From: Zingiber officinale
Lineage: Eukaryota > Streptophyta > Magnoliopsida > Zingiberales > Zingiberaceae
DNA: 64,000 nt
Assembly (NCBI RefSeq): GCF_018446385.1
Contig: NC_055992.1
Location: forward strand, 98,660,947 to 98,724,946
Direction of reading: 5' to 3'
Positions 1 through 12,613 of this stretch are shown here, piece by piece. Numbering within the stretch: the stretch's first letter is position 1; each line of letters starts with the position of its first letter. A model generated the notes under the pieces. The model did no database searches. It worked only from the letters and a program-made list of their open reading frames with translations, and was not told the origin of the DNA. The translations under genes were made by a program, and so were the position numbers.

Positions 1-17
1 TTTACCTTGTCATGCAG

Positions 18-717
18 GAGCCGGAATATTTTCCTAATAGACAATGCAGCATCATATTTAATGGGAAACAAATTGGGAACTTTGGAATTGTTCATCCCGA
101 GGTACTATATAGAATGCTGCATGCAAAACTTTATACCATTTTAACTTCTATATATGAAATATATAAATTAGCAATTTCATTTACCTGGTTTCACGTAGAT
201 TTGCCCGATTTATTTTACTAAATTATTCCTCTAATTTTAATCTGTTCTTAATTTTGTATGATTTGTGTTCTCAAAGCCACACTTATCTTAGATTGCAGTG
301 TCAGAATTATGTTGCATGTATTTCGTTTAATGTAGTGGTCCTCTAGGTCATTATTCTCTACAAGCCCGCACACTGTAAGGATCTAATTTTTTAAGATTCA
401 AATGTTTAAAGACTATCTTTGCCGATGCTAAATAATAGTAGAATGTTGACAATGTAAAACTAAACTATGAATTTGATGGTCAAAATAATTGGCATTATAT
501 TTTGTTGAACTTTGGTAAACACTAGGATTTCTTCCATGACCTCGCATTTTCCCCAGAAACTGCACTTTTAGCACTTGTAAAAGACAGTGATGATGAGTGT
601 GTTTTCATTTAAATATAAATGAGGATATAAGCATCATGATATTTGCAGGTTTTGAAGAAATTTGGTATCCCTGATCCTTGTTCTTTCATGGAGATCGACA
701 TCCAGTCGTTGTTGTAG
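18..717 (+). CDS. Phenylalanine--tRNA ligase beta subunit, cytosolic (last two exons, 5' part outside the window)
   Basis: Two exons are visible: 18-101 (after an AG acceptor at 16-17, ending before GT at 102-103) and 649-717 (acceptor cag at 646-648, stop TAG 715-717). Both are phase 0. They encode 28 and 22 residues; key strings are GKQIGNFGIVHPE in the first and KKFGIPDPCSFMEIDIQSLL in the second. This is the C-terminal end of the B7/B8 region of the eukaryotic PheRS beta chain, where GIVHPEVL and a final acidic-hydrophobic tail are conserved. The beta chain pairs with the catalytic alpha chain to charge tRNA-Phe in the cytosol. A candidate AATAAA signal lies near 987. Upstream exons lie left of the window. 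Identity comes from recognising the family; no search was run. Confidence 0.88.
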
Positions 718-2535
718 GGTTATGATGCTTATCAAAGGCATGCAGGGACTTGTTGATCATCCTTCAGCTCATTTTTCACTGTTAGAGCCTAATGGCCCTC
801 CATGATTAAATGTTTTTCAAATGTTATGCTTAATTTTGTTTCTCTCGGTTAAATTTGAATTATAGCCAGGACTTTCATAGTTTTTTTTTGGGACTTTTAA
901 ATCTAGTTTTCAGTTTTTGGATAATCATTGATGGTATATTATTAAATTTGATTTCCTTCGGTGTCTCATAAACTATAGGTAGTAGCAATAAACCGTCTTT
1001 ATCATCGTTATTCATTTTAAAATGACTATAAAAGAGAATTGTTCTTCCATGACAACAATTGCATGTATTTGTATGATTGTTTTTTGCATGACTTTTTCTT
1101 TAATCTAGTAAATGAATTATTTCTCCAAATTTATAATCACATTTTACAATAACTCAACCGTGCATTTCACAAAATTTATAAAATAAATATAATTTCTAAA
1201 CGTAATATTTAGATTTATTAATTTTTTTTTATCAATTTAATTAAAATGATTTTAATTTAAATTGATTAAATATTATTGTATTATTTGAAAATTTAACTCT
1301 TTTAATAATATTTGATATATTTTAATTTGCCTATGAATTATTCTTAATTGAATCTGTGAAATAGAATAATGCAATCTGAAAGATAATAATAAAGACATAC
1401 TGAATGTTAAAAATAGAACTTCTAAATTTTTTTATTGGTTATCAGGATTAATAAGGATAAATTAACAAGTGTAAACTTTAATTTCTTGATTATGTATGGG
1501 AGGGCTTAATCATTGTCTAGGAGGAATCATACAATGTTACTGTAATGCATCATGTAGTTGATTTTTAGCATGTGCAAGATATATCACTGGTCACCCGACC
1601 ATGTAAAGGGCCCGACATCCCATGATTTACCTCTTACTCTCTGTTTGGGAGGTGAGGGAAAGGATTAATCTTGTTTACGAAGAAGTGAGTTTAGGAGGTG
1701 AAAGGGAAGGTAAGTTTTATCCTTGTGAGGCTAAAAAGAGACCGAAGTCCTTACCTTCCAAATCAGTGTAAGGAGGAAAGGCGAACCCAAACAAAAGTCA
1801 TTTCAATTTTATCCTCAAGCTACCAGAGCTTGAGGGGGAGCCTCGACTATCTTGATGGGCAGCAAAAGTGGAGGTGATGTGCGACGGAGCGAGCGTGCTC
1901 GAGAGGAGGCGGGGCTAGAGGAGACATTGCCATAGGTTGTTCTCTGACTGCTTAATGGGGAAGAGGGGGTAACAACAGTGGAGGAGATGCATGATTGCGT
2001 GAGCATGCTTGAGGAGGTGACACCGACGATGAGGAGACGTCGGTGACATCTGTTCTCCGAATGCTCGATGGAGAAGAGGGGAGCAACGACCTCGGGAGCA
2101 ACGGTGGCAAGTGCGTCGCGCGAGCAAGGGGAGTGGAAAGCAACACACCGAATTGAAGTTAAGTTTTTAATTAAAATTTGAATTAATTATTTCGATCAAT
2201 TCCTAACTTATGTGATAGTTCAAAATCTAATTGAATTAATCCATTAAAATATATATAAATTTATTTTAAAATTATAAAAATTATTTATTTATTTTTTATA
2301 TATAAAAATCTATTATTATTATTATTATTACTTTGATTTAATTTATTTAAAATAAATTTATGATGATTTGGTGTACGTGCTAAATTTTATAATTTTATAT
2401 ATTTAACTTTTATTTTCTCTCAAATAAGGTAACACATTGTTACGTTAATTAACCTTCTTTTCCTTTCAAATAAGGGTAACATGAATACTTTACTTCCATG
2501 TCTTTTTTCTTTCTTCCCTTCTCTCATCTCATCCC
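718..2535. other. Intergenic region, 3' flank of the PheRS gene, no gene seen
   Basis: The first ~280 bp are the probable 3' UTR. 1100-1640 is very A/T-rich with no coding signal. 1640-2160 is unusually G/A-rich (GGAGG runs) and opens short reading frames on the minus strand that resemble nothing known and look like composition artefacts. Its left edge (about 1640, tctgtttgggaggtgaggg) and an inverted A/T-rich partner near 2450-2480 (cttttcctttcaaataaggg) might be decayed terminal repeats of a MITE, but the match is weak. Confidence 0.4.
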
Positions 2536-2930
2536 TTAGGACATCTATAATAAGAGCTCCTGTCATTGTGACATGGCATAATGGAGGGAGCTCCATCCCA
2601 TAGCGGGAGGGAGCTCCTTTATAGAAGCTCTGCGTTTATGGAACTGTTTCTTTAAATTTTTATTTTTTTAATATTAATATAATTTCTTTTTTAAAAAATA
2701 TTTGTATAGCAACGAAGTAAATATGATGTAAAATATGAATTTACATTTTATAAAAATTTAATTATATATAATATAAAATATGAAATAGTGATGAAAAATA
2801 TATATAATGAAAAGTATGGAATCTATAAAGGAGTTATTGAGAGATTTTTTGATAGTAGAGAAATATGTGGGATTTTTTACTTTTCAACATGACACAGATG
2901 TGACAACGAAGGAGCTCTTTTAAGAGCACC
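2536..2930. mobile_element. Tourist-like (PIF/Harbinger) MITE
   Basis: The left end (TTA then ggacatctataataagagctcc) is an imperfect inverted match of the right end (ggagctcttttaagagcaccc). The TTA next to the left end is the usual Harbinger target. The terminal ~140 bp at 2798-2930 is repeated, diverged, at 4707-4856, so this MITE shares its right end with the neighbouring larger element. No coding capacity. Ends are approximate and a duplicated TTA on the right was not found. Confidence 0.5.
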
Positions 2931-4860
2931 CACAATGAAAGCTTATGATGTGACAACACCCAAGGAGCTCCCTCCTCTAGTGGGAGGGAGCTCCTTCGTG
3001 AAACACGAAGAAGTGACTCTCTGTTTACCGAGCCACTTCATCATATTTTTTTTAAAATTTTTTTAATATTAAAATAATGTCTTCTTTTTAATATTTGTAA
3101 TAAAAAAGTAGCAGCATCTCATTGGACAACGACTAACAAATTAGCCGTTGTTGCTGTTAAAGAATGACTAATTGTTAGTCATTGTTCAACCGTCCCAATT
3201 TAATTTTTTTAATTTAAAAAATCTATAAATACATATTAAATCTCATTTTTTAAATTTATTATATAATTCTCTTTATTCTCTACTTCTTATTTCTTCCTTT
3301 CATTTTTTATTTGTATTCTAGATAGATGAAAATTTTAATACTTTATTTACAAATCTTTTGAATTCTTCAAATGTGGAAGAAAATGTATCTTTTCAGAATA
3401 TTCACATTTCTCCAAATACCTAATATCCTAAGTTTTCCTCTTACAATAATACCCTTTAAATTTTTTAATATTTCATATATTCCACAATATCCTCTAAATT
3501 TCCCAAATTTCTAAAGTTCTCAAAAATTTTTGACGAATCCAAGTAACGCCGCTTGAGCTCCATTTGGTATGTATCTACCCCAAGATTGGTCAGCCATGGG
3601 CAATCAATTTGGGATGTCTTCTACTTACGTATTTTTTCCTACTCAACAATCAGTCATGCTTTCGAATGAATTAAGAAGGGCTACTATTGACCCATCTATC
3701 AGCAACAAAGAATCTCTAACACTATCATCTGTTTCAACAACTCAGTGGCTACTACCCTCATCACAAGAAGAGCTTGAAGTTGAACCAGAGAAAGATGATT
3801 CAAAATGAAGATTTTGGTCTCTCAATGAAGACGTGGTCCTTGCGAAGTCATGAGCAACTATCAACATCAATGCAGTTATTGGTAATGACCAGAATGATCA
3901 AACTTTTTGAAAACATATAGTTGATTACTACAATAAATATTGGCCCATTGGATCCATGATGAGAAGCTATCAGCGGCTAAAATCCCATTACTATAGGTTT
4001 GCACCATTGGTAAATGAATTTTCTATAACCTATAATAATTTTTATACTCATCGTCAAAGCGGTTAGAGTGACGAGAATGTGTTGGAGAACACACTGAATA
4101 TGTAGAAAGCTAACAACAATAACAAGGACTTTAAGTATATGCATGTATGGAGGGTTCTCAGAGAGTATGAGAAATATGCTCCATAATCAGTTAATCATTA
4201 CTCTAGCAAGAAGGTAAGGACATCCGAATTAGGGGGAACACTTCAATATTAAATCCAGATACGAGTGTTGATGTGTATGACTTTGAAGTCTACATTCGTC
4301 CGATAGGACAAAAGACAGCAAAGAGGAAGGGTAAATCCAAAGTCAAAGAGAGCGACACAATGGAATAAAACATCGACAAAGAATGACAAGATATTAAAGA
4401 ATATCAAATGTAGAAAATGACTTTGCGAGAAGTCGAGATCTTTCATAAGGATTATGAACTCTTATGAAGGATACTAATAGATAACACCAGGACAACTTCA
4501 TATACATAGAAAAATGATTGAAAAAAAATACGTGACCTCGTATAGATGTGTTTAAGTTTATTTTTATATATTATTATAATTTATGTCTTTTTATTTGATG
4601 TACTGTAATATTTATATATTTTTTAATTATTAATATTATTTTATGTTAGCAATTTATGGATTTAAATTTTATAAAAATTTAATTATATATAATGAAAAAT
4701 ATGGAGGAGTGATAGAAATATATATAATGAAAAATGTGGGATCCATAAAAGAGTTATTGAGAGATTTTTTTGATAGTGAAGAGATGTATGAAGTGTTTTT
4801 ACTTTGAACATGGCACGGATATGGCAATGAAGGACTTCTTTAAGGGCATCTCGAATGGTT
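2925..4860 (+). mobile_element. PIF/Harbinger-related element carrying a decayed Myb/NAM-like ORF
   Basis: Left end near 2925 (agagcacccacaatg) and right end near 4845 (tttaagggcatctcgaatgg) form weak inverted repeats, and the right ~150 bp matches the end of the adjacent MITE. The interior holds one pseudogene (separate entry) and no recognisable transposase, so the element looks non-autonomous or decayed. Boundaries are by eye. Confidence 0.45.
3569..4510 (+). pseudogene. Harbinger-associated Myb/NAM-like protein, decayed
   Basis: The first open stretch (3569-3808, 79 codons) starts MYLPQDWSAM and ends at a stop inside an acidic segment. Homology continues past it in shifted frames: FWSLNEDVVLAKS, then AVIGNDQ, DYYNKYWPIG, LKSHYYRFAPLVNEF, DFKYMHVWRVLREYEKYAP, and a basic tail with DVYDFEVYIRPIGQK. 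The order is an N-terminal low-complexity region, a trihelix/Myb-like domain, and the NAM-associated C-terminal domain. It is characteristic of the plant family often labelled 'glutathione S-transferase T3-like', which accompanies PIF/Harbinger transposons. Several stops and frameshifts make it non-functional. Family assignment is from memory of the motif order. Confidence 0.6.
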
Positions 4861-5225
4861 AAAGTTCTAAATAAGTTTTTTTTTATGATTCCAATATGCT
4901 ACATCAACAATATGAAAACTTATTAAAACATCTCCAATGGTTAAAACTCTAAATGAGCTTTTTTGGGATCCAATTCATAGCATGAGTTGCATGACTTCAT
5001 ACATATTACATCAACTTTGAGACCAAAGAGCAAGTTCTAGTTTTCACTACTGCTCTTAAAATATAAATCTCAAACCTCACCTCCACAATGGTTCAAGGCT
5101 TTTATTCAACTTTTTTTAATTTTACAAACCTCTTAGAAATTTTGCATTGGAGATGCCCTAAGAGTTCCAACCATTATGGATGCTCTAAGAACTCTAATGA
5201 TTGTGGATGCTCTTAGAGGAGCCTT
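4861..5225. mobile_element. Tourist-like MITE remnants
   Basis: Short inverted motifs recur: acatctccaatggttaaaactc near 4930 and its approximate complement ggagatgccctaagagttcc near 5150, followed by two further degenerate copies (ggatgctctaag, ggatgctcttag) to 5218. This looks like one MITE nested against the edge of the previous element. Non-coding. Confidence 0.45.
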
Positions 5226-5630
5226 GAGACAAGGTTATCACATTTTGGTGCAGTAATGGTCGTCCACGTGCTTATGTTCCCCTTTGGAATTAGGTCCTTG
5301 CCGCAAATCTCGTAGCCCTCGCCTCCTCATTAAAGTCATCCATCGCCATGGATGACTTGATCAACACTGGAGTCCATGGGTGGCTGGTAGATTAGTAGAG
5401 GCGTCTTCATCAGCTCCCATATCCCATCTTCCGTGTTAGGTGTTGGCTCTGGAAGGAACTGGAGTGGGGGGAGGAGAGGATCATGTGGAGAGACCAATCT
5501 GGTGTTTCGTGGAGCGATGCACCATTAAAGGTGTGTTTTTTTGTTCATGTTCTTCTAGAAATTTTAGTTTTTGATGTGAATAGATCAATCTTGAGATATG
5601 TTACTCATGTCAAGTGGGTTTGATAGGGAC
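5226..5630. other. Intergenic, no feature recognised
   Basis: About 400 bp with short clusters of C/T-rich and G-rich sequence. I see no gene, repeat partner or transposon end. The last five bases of the flank, 5631-5635 (AAAAT), are the target site duplication of Element A. Confidence 0.4.
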
Positions 5631-5635
5631 AAAAT

Positions 5636-7596
5636 TGTTGGGTTTTTCGGGCCGCGAAAATCACTTTTCGTGTCGCGAAAACCCCGAAAGCCCCAGCCAC
5701 CGGTTCTCGTGCAAAGAAAAAACATACGAAAATCCGAGTACGTGTTTAAAACTCTGATCTACAGTAGATCTATAAAAGAAAACTTTTATACCTTCGATGC
5801 GTGCCCTTTTCGTAATCCCGCAAGTCCAAGGTACGTCGGATCTCGAAGTTGTCAACGTAGACAACTCTCTAATGATATCCACATGAACAAGGTATGTTCT
5901 CTAACACACAAAGATGGAGAAGAGAGTACCCCAAGTGTGCTAGCACTTTCTAGGGCTCTCGGATAGGATTTGGAAGAGAGAAAAGAGAGAAAGCGAAAAG
6001 GAATCTTATACACTCACTAGTAGTATCCTCCTTTGTGACCTTCACTTTCTCTATTCTCTTGGAACACAACTCACATATCTTCACCCTCCATGAAACCCTA
6101 CGACAACAGTAGTAAGGAGGAGGAAGAAGTTAAGGAAGAAGATGAAGCATTAACACACATCAATTGCCACAAAAACAAAACCTCCTTTTGCATTAGTGTG
6201 GCCGGCCACACCATTGTAACCTCCCCATTTAATGTGGCCGACCACATTAAATGGAATAGGAGGTGTAACCTCCATGAGGTGGCACACCTCATGAGGTGGA
6301 GATGATGTGGCTGCCATGTAGGATGAGTCATCCTCCATGAAGTGGCAATACATCAAGTCAAACTTGATGTTTCAACTTCCCATTTGGTCAAGTCAAAATT
6401 GACCAATTTTTCTTCCTTGTTGAGTTGAATCCAACCTTTGACTCAAGTCAATTTTAATCTAATGAATCTCAATTCATTAATATAAATTGACTCAATGAAT
6501 CAAATTTAAATTAAACTCATTCAACAATTGAATCTAATTGAGTCTAACTCAATAAGTCTAATTTAAATCAATCCGAATCCAATTGGTTCATCATATGAAC
6601 CTAATCTCCATCCACTTATTCTTTGTGTGTGACCCAATAGGTTCTTGTAACGTTGGCAATGTTTCTAAACTCCTTTAAAAACAAAAGCAATGAGCGGCAT
6701 CTAGCAATACATCATTGCTACCCAAGTTACAAGAAATGTTGAGATCCAACATCACCTTGTGACTACTAATTGTGACTCCTCACAATATATGACAAGTGTC
6801 CTTCTATCCTAGACATCTAGATTGGTCAATGTGAGGCATAGACCGTGTCATCCTATGACCAATCTAAATCTTGAACTCTAAGTAGACTCACTAAATCATA
6901 TGAGCTCAATATCCTATATTGACTCATTTGCACATGGCCATGCACTTCGTGGCCTCACTCTATCAAGAATACCGATGTCGCTCACGTCATATGGGAGGGA
7001 TAGATCCCATCTACATCACTCACATCCCTCTGCATAATTCGTTATATACCCAATAATCGCCTTATAGTCCACCCAGTTACGGGTGACGTTTGACGAAACC
7101 AAAGTACATAACTCCTTATGTAGGGATCTATGATGACTTCAGGTCTAAGGACTAGTAGTCATACTAATAGCCACATGAGAAAGTATATGACACTCATATA
7201 ATGATCCATGATACTTTCTCATGGCGGGTCATTCAGTATACATTCTCCAATGCATACCCATGTGCCAACTTGATATCTTCATATCCATGACTTGTGAGAT
7301 CAAGTCATCGAGTTGACCTACATGCTAGTCTTATTGCATTAACATTGTCCCTGAATGTTAATACTCGACTAGGAATGATTAAGAGTAGTATTCCCTATAT
7401 CATCTCACTATCGATTCAACCAATTGATTGATATAGGTAAGAACCTTCTACTCAAGGACATTATTATACTTAGTTTATTTGGCACCAATACAAGTAAGTA
7501 TAATAACCAAACAAATGCCTTTATTAATATAAAAATATGATACAATAAGTCTATAATACAATCATCAAATGATTGGCTCTAGGGCTCTAGCTAACA
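5636..7596 (-). repeat. Element A 3' LTR
   Basis: Same length as the right LTR, with TG...CA ends. Small open frames inside it (for example around 6090-6360 and 5600-5966) recur in the other LTR copies and have no protein relatives I recognise; they are treated as non-coding. Confidence 0.93.
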
Positions 7597-7610
7597 ATCT
7601 CCCACTAGCA

Positions 7611-8506
7611 CTAGTGCCAATCAGTGTATGCTCTAAGCCCAAATGACCTAGTGTGACCATCATGCTTCCTCTGTGCCAAAGCCTTGGTCAAGGAATCTGC
7701 GATGTTAGCCTCTGTAGGTACTCTGCAAATCTTCACATCTCCTCTCTCGATGATCTCTCGAATGAGATGGAAGCGCCGTAGTATGTGTTTGGTCCGCTGG
7801 TGTGAGCGAGGTTCCTTCGCCTGTGCTATAGCTCCATTGTTGTCACAATAGAGCTCAATGGGGTCAGCAATGCTAGGAACCACCCCAAGTTCAGTGATGA
7901 ACTTGCGGATCCAAACTGCCTCCTTTGTTGCCTCTGATGCCGCAATGCACTCGGCTTCTGTTGTATAATCAGCTACTGTATCCTGTTTCGAACTCTTCCA
8001 GCTAACAACACCACCATTAATGCAAAATACGAACCCCGACTGCGATCTATAGTCATCCTGGTCGGTCTGGAAGCTAGCATCACTGTAACCCTTTACAGCT
8101 AGCTCATCATCGCCTCCATATATCAAGAAATATTCTTTAGTCCTTCTTAAGTACTTAAGAATATTCTTGACCGCTATCCAGTGACTTTCACCTAGATCTG
8201 CCCCGTCATGCTCAAAGCATACGAGACATCGGTCGAGTACATAGCATGGCGTATGATCGATCCTATGGCCGAGGCATAAGGGATCTGATCCATGCGGTCT
8301 CTCTCCTCTCTAGAAGAGGGACCTTGAGTCTTCGAAAGACTCACGCCATGTGACATCGGCAGAAATCCCTTCTTGGAGTTCTGCATGGCAAACCGAAGGA
8401 GTACCTTGTCAATGTATGTACTCTGACTTAGGCCAAGCAATCTCTTAGATCTATCTCTATAGATCTGTATCCCTAGAATGCGGGATGCTTCACCTAAGTC
8501 CTTCAT
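7611..8506 (-). pseudogene. Element A pol, C-terminal part: RT connection and RNase H
   Basis: Two open stretches on the minus strand. 8506-8192 holds the end of the reverse transcriptase (MKDLGEASRILGIQIYRDRS, then YASAIGSIIRHAMY). After a small deletion and frameshift near 8190, 8126-7611 holds Ty1/copia RNase H with KGYSDASFQTD, TTEAECIAASEATKEAVW and LYCDNNGAIAQAKEP, ending at a stop 15 bp from the 3' LTR. The segment is separated from the upstream pol frame by an in-frame TAG just below 8540. It would remove the RNA strand during replication in an intact element. Confidence 0.88.
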
Positions 8507-8539
8507 TGAGAAGCAACTCCCTAGCCAAGTCTTGACAGA

Positions 8540-11086
8540 CTAAAGCATAGGGATGTCCTTCTCAATGAGTAGTATGTCATCCACATACAATATGAGGAAG
8601 ACAACTATATCCCCTACAACCTTTTTGTAGACACAAGGCTCATCTTTGTTCTTGATGAAACCAAACTGTTTGATTGCATCATCGAATCGAAGATTCCAGC
8701 TCCGAGAAGCTTGCTTTAGTCCATAAATGGACCTATGCAGCTTGCATACTCTGCTAGTATGCTGTGGATCTACAAAACCCTCAGGTTGTGTCATGTACAC
8801 ATCCTCGAGTAGGTCTCCATTCAGAAACGCGGTTTTGACATCCATCTGCCATATCTCATAGTCATGGTAGGCTGCAATAGCAAGCATGATCCGAATGGAC
8901 TTAAACATCGCTACTGGAGAAAAGGTTTCATCATAGTCAATACCTTGAATCTGCTTGAAACCTTTAGCTACCAAGCGACCCTTATAGATAAGTCCATTCA
9001 TGTCAGTCTTTCTCTTAAAGACCCACTTACACCCAATGGGTTTTACCCCTTCAGGTGGACCAACAAAAGTCCATACTTGGTTGGTGTACATGGATTCCAT
9101 CTCGGATCTCATGGCCTCTAGCCATTTCTCAGAATCTGGTCTTATCACAGCTTCCTGATAGGTGGTAGGCTCATCCTCTATGAGCACAACGTCATCATGG
9201 TCAGACAAGAGAAATGAGTATCTCTCAGGCTGACGACGTACCCTATCAGACCTGCGAAGAGGTATGTCTACTTGAACTGGTTGTTGTTCCTCAACTTCTT
9301 GTGGAACAACATCATCCACAACACTTTGTAGTTCCAGTTCAATTTCCATCGAGACATCAGTGTTATTGTTCGCATCTTGAACTTCTTCAAGATTGAACGC
9401 GCTCCCACTAGTCTTTCTAGAAACAAAGTCCCTTTCTAGAAAGACCCCAGTCTTTGCCACAACTACCTTGTGCTGACTGGGAATGTAGAAGTAATATTTC
9501 TTAGTTTCCTTGGGATATCCAATAAAGTAGCACTTGTCAGATTTGGGTCCTAACTTGTCTGAGACTTGACGTCGAACGTAAGCCTCACAACCCCAAATCC
9601 TCATGAAAGACACCTGGGCATCTCTCCCAGTCCATATCCTATATGGTGTTTTTATCACGGCCTTGGATGGAACTCGGTTGAGTATAAAAGCTGCCGTGTC
9701 TAGAGCATAACCCCAAAGGTATGTCGGAAGATCTGTGTGACTCATCATCGATCGCACCATATCTAATAGGGTACGATTCCTCCTTTCGGATACACCATTC
9801 CACTGTGGTGTTCCAGGAGGAGTGAGTTGGGATAGGATCCCACACTCTTCTAGATAGTCACGGAACTCATGGCTAAGGTATTCTCCACCTCGATCGGATC
9901 GAAGTATCTTAATACTCTTGCCAAGTTGGTTCTGTACTTCATTCTTGAATTCTTTGAACTTTTCAAAGGATTCAGACTTATGTGTCATCAAATACACATA
10001 ACCATATCTACTGAAGTCATCAGTAAACGTGATGAAGTACCTATAACCGCCTCTAGAAGCGACATTGAAAGGGCCACATACATCACTATGTATGAGTCCT
10101 AACAAATCAGTCGCTCTTTCGCTGTGCCCACTAAAGGGAGTCTTGGTCATCTTGCCTCGTAGGCATGACTCGCATATCTCATATGATTCTAAATCAAATG
10201 AGTCCAGCAAACTATCCTTATGGAGCTGGGATAAGCGCTTGTCATTTATATGACCTAAGCGACAGTGCCAGAGGTAGGTTTGGTTCATGTCATGTGACTT
10301 GAACCGCTTGGTATTTATGTTATAGATAGGGCTCTCAAGGTCTAGAATATAGAGTCTGTTTATTAGAGGTGCACTACAATAAAACATATCGTTTAAATAT
10401 ACAGAACAACATTTGTTCTTTATTATAAACGAAAATCCTTTCTTGTCCAAACAAGAAACTGAAATTATGTTCTTAGTCAAGGCATGCACATAACAACAAT
10501 CATCTAATTCTAGTACAAGCCCAGAGGGAAGAGATAGATGATAATTTCCTACAGCAATAGCAGCAACTCGTGCTCCATTACCTACTCGTAGGTCTATCTC
10601 ATCCTTCGTCAATGCCCTGCTATTCCTCAGTGCTTGTACATTAGTACAAATGTGCGAAGCACATCCGATATCTAATACCCACGATGAAGAAATAGAAAGG
10701 TTGACTTCTATAACAAGTATACGTGAAGTAGAAATCTTATTTCTCTTCTTCTTAAGATCTTCCAGGTATTCTTTGGAGTTCCTCTTCCAGTGCCTTGCTT
10801 GTCCTTGATATAGGTGACAAAGATGTTCAACCATATCGTAAGCACCCATCAACTCATGTTGCTTCTGAAGCTCAGAATTCATGGTCGCGAGCATAAGATA
10901 GGACACATCTAATGTGTCATCTTGATGCTTCTTGTAAGCATCTCGGTCTGCTCGCATGGCAGTGGCAGGAGGAGCCTCCGGAATGGGCATTCTCAGGTTC
11001 CTGTACCAGTCCAGGAAATTTGCTCCGTTGAGCTTGTCCTTCATAAGGACAGATCGCAGGGAGAAGATGTTCGTGTTTGACGTCAT
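8540..11086 (-). pseudogene. Element A gag-pol polyprotein (gag remnant, protease, integrase, reverse transcriptase)
   Basis: An 848-codon open frame. Residues 1-97 are a gag N-terminus (KLNGANFLDWYRNLR), which jumps at about residue 98 into the region before the protease, so most of gag, including any zinc knuckle, is missing. The protease site reads WVLDIG at residues 137-141 where the family has D-T/S-G, so the active-site neighbour is changed. Integrase follows, with the zinc-binding segment WHCRLGHIND...CESC and catalytic region HSDVCGPF, RSDRGGEY, NGVSERRN. Reverse transcriptase then carries KWVFKRKTDMNG, WQMDVKTAFLNGD and YVDDILL. The frame ends at a TAG where relatives usually have Gln, before the rest of RT. 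The combination makes it inactive. Confidence 0.92.
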
Positions 11087-12613
11087 GGCAATTCTACAAC
11101 AGAAATAAATGCAGAAATAAGTATCATATTCTTAATCATTTAATTAGGCCTTTAACTAAATGATGCTCCCACTGAATTCCATAATTCATGTGGGACAAGA
11201 TCCACATCATACTAACCCTTGAGTTAGCTTTGGCTAATACGCCCAAAATTTAGTATGATCGGTAGGTAACGATTACCAATTACATCTCTATGCAACTCTT
11301 GTTTATAGGTTCAATATCCGCATTTATATTAAAACTCGAGTTAGCTTAGGCTAATACGCCCGAGAGTTAATATATATGTGATTTTGACCTATCTTTCCAA
11401 CCGTTGGAAGAATGCCTATAGTTATATTCGATCCAACCGAGTTAACTAGGAATACTCAATCTAATTGAGTTGTACTCACCCATGCATTGATAGGTGGGAC
11501 CAAGATTGTCCCTCCGTACCCTACCAAGATAGTATGTGTTGCTCTGCTTTGGCAGATTCAACAACAACATGCGATCGAGGTAGTGGTAGGTATCACGGCA
11601 TGGTAGGCATTACGAGTTGACGTGATTTAGATATAATCTAAACGATGATGCGTATCATATATTCGATAGATCTAATCTAATCGAAGGGTGCATCATGTGC
11701 ATGACTTAGATCTAATCTAATCGTAAGACACTAATTAATTACTTAATTAACTAGCATGCATCACATACACACAAAACAATTAATTAAATAATTAATCAAA
11801 TAATTTTGTGATTATGTCATGGCCCTACTACGATCTTCTCAAGCCAATGAGAAGATCGGATGGTCAACCTAAGGTCAACAGCTTCTCAAGCTCCTTCCTT
11901 TGACCACCTCGTGTTGCTCGCACCCTCCTCGTAACTCCGTCTCGAGTGGACCTTCCACAGCTCCAATTTTGTACATTACAATTTTGAAACTCGAGTTACA
12001 TTCGAGTCTAAATCTAATTTACAACAAGAATAAAAAGAAAGGCACGATGCGCAGGTCGCAAAAAATAAAAATACAACACGCACATCACATCACGGCACGC
12101 AGGCCGTATTATGAATTACAACACGAATAATCCAATCAAATTGGGTATTTGGGCCATGACTATCACAAAAATAATATATAATTCAAAATTATATATTTCT
12201 ATAATTTTCTGTAATTTTTTCTATAATTTTTATAATTTTTACAATTTTTACGAGTACAATTTCCCGGCGGTTCCGTTTTGCGGTTTTCGGGCGCAATCGC
12301 AAAACGAATCCCCTTGCGGGGCCAGGGGCAGCGCCCCTACCCGCGATCTAACCATCGTGAGGGTTCCATTGCGATCTAACAACGCCTTATCCCGCTGTTC
12401 CAAAAAGGTTTTGGGGCGAAACTTGGCCGTTTTGGAAAATTCTTCTCGGTAGTCGAAGCCTACAAGTGTCGAAACACTTGTGCTTCGCTTCTACGAGAAA
12501 AATACCCATAAAACTATAAAATTCCTAAATTTACAGAATATTACAGAACTGAAAAGTTTTCATAAAACACAAAATAAACTCGTACTCGTCTTTGCACGTG
12601 GCTCTGATACCAC
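11087..12613 (-). other. Element A 5' untranslated leader and primer binding site
   Basis: Non-coding internal leader between the right LTR and the gag start. The primer binding site is at 12602-12613 in minus orientation, directly next to the LTR. The stretch 12240-12480 is G/C-richer and encodes short frames of no recognisable family. The leader contains two GAGTTAGCTTNGGCTAATACGCCC motifs (around 11221 and 11339), a short direct repeat. Confidence 0.75.

Noticed and set aside
1815..2148. Minus-strand Ser/Leu/Pro-rich frames
   Set aside because: Three overlapping frames in a purine-rich stretch, no motif, no splice context; composition effect.
6090..6356. ORFs starting MKPYDNSSK or MTHPTWQPH in the Element A LTR
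   Set aside because: They recur in the other LTR copy (13067-13333), overlap on both strands, and match no known family; LTR sequence.
12111..12452. 113-codon frame in the Element A leader
   Set aside because: Low-complexity start (repeated Phe-Tyr-Asn), no relatives recognised, in a region that is untranslated leader in this family.
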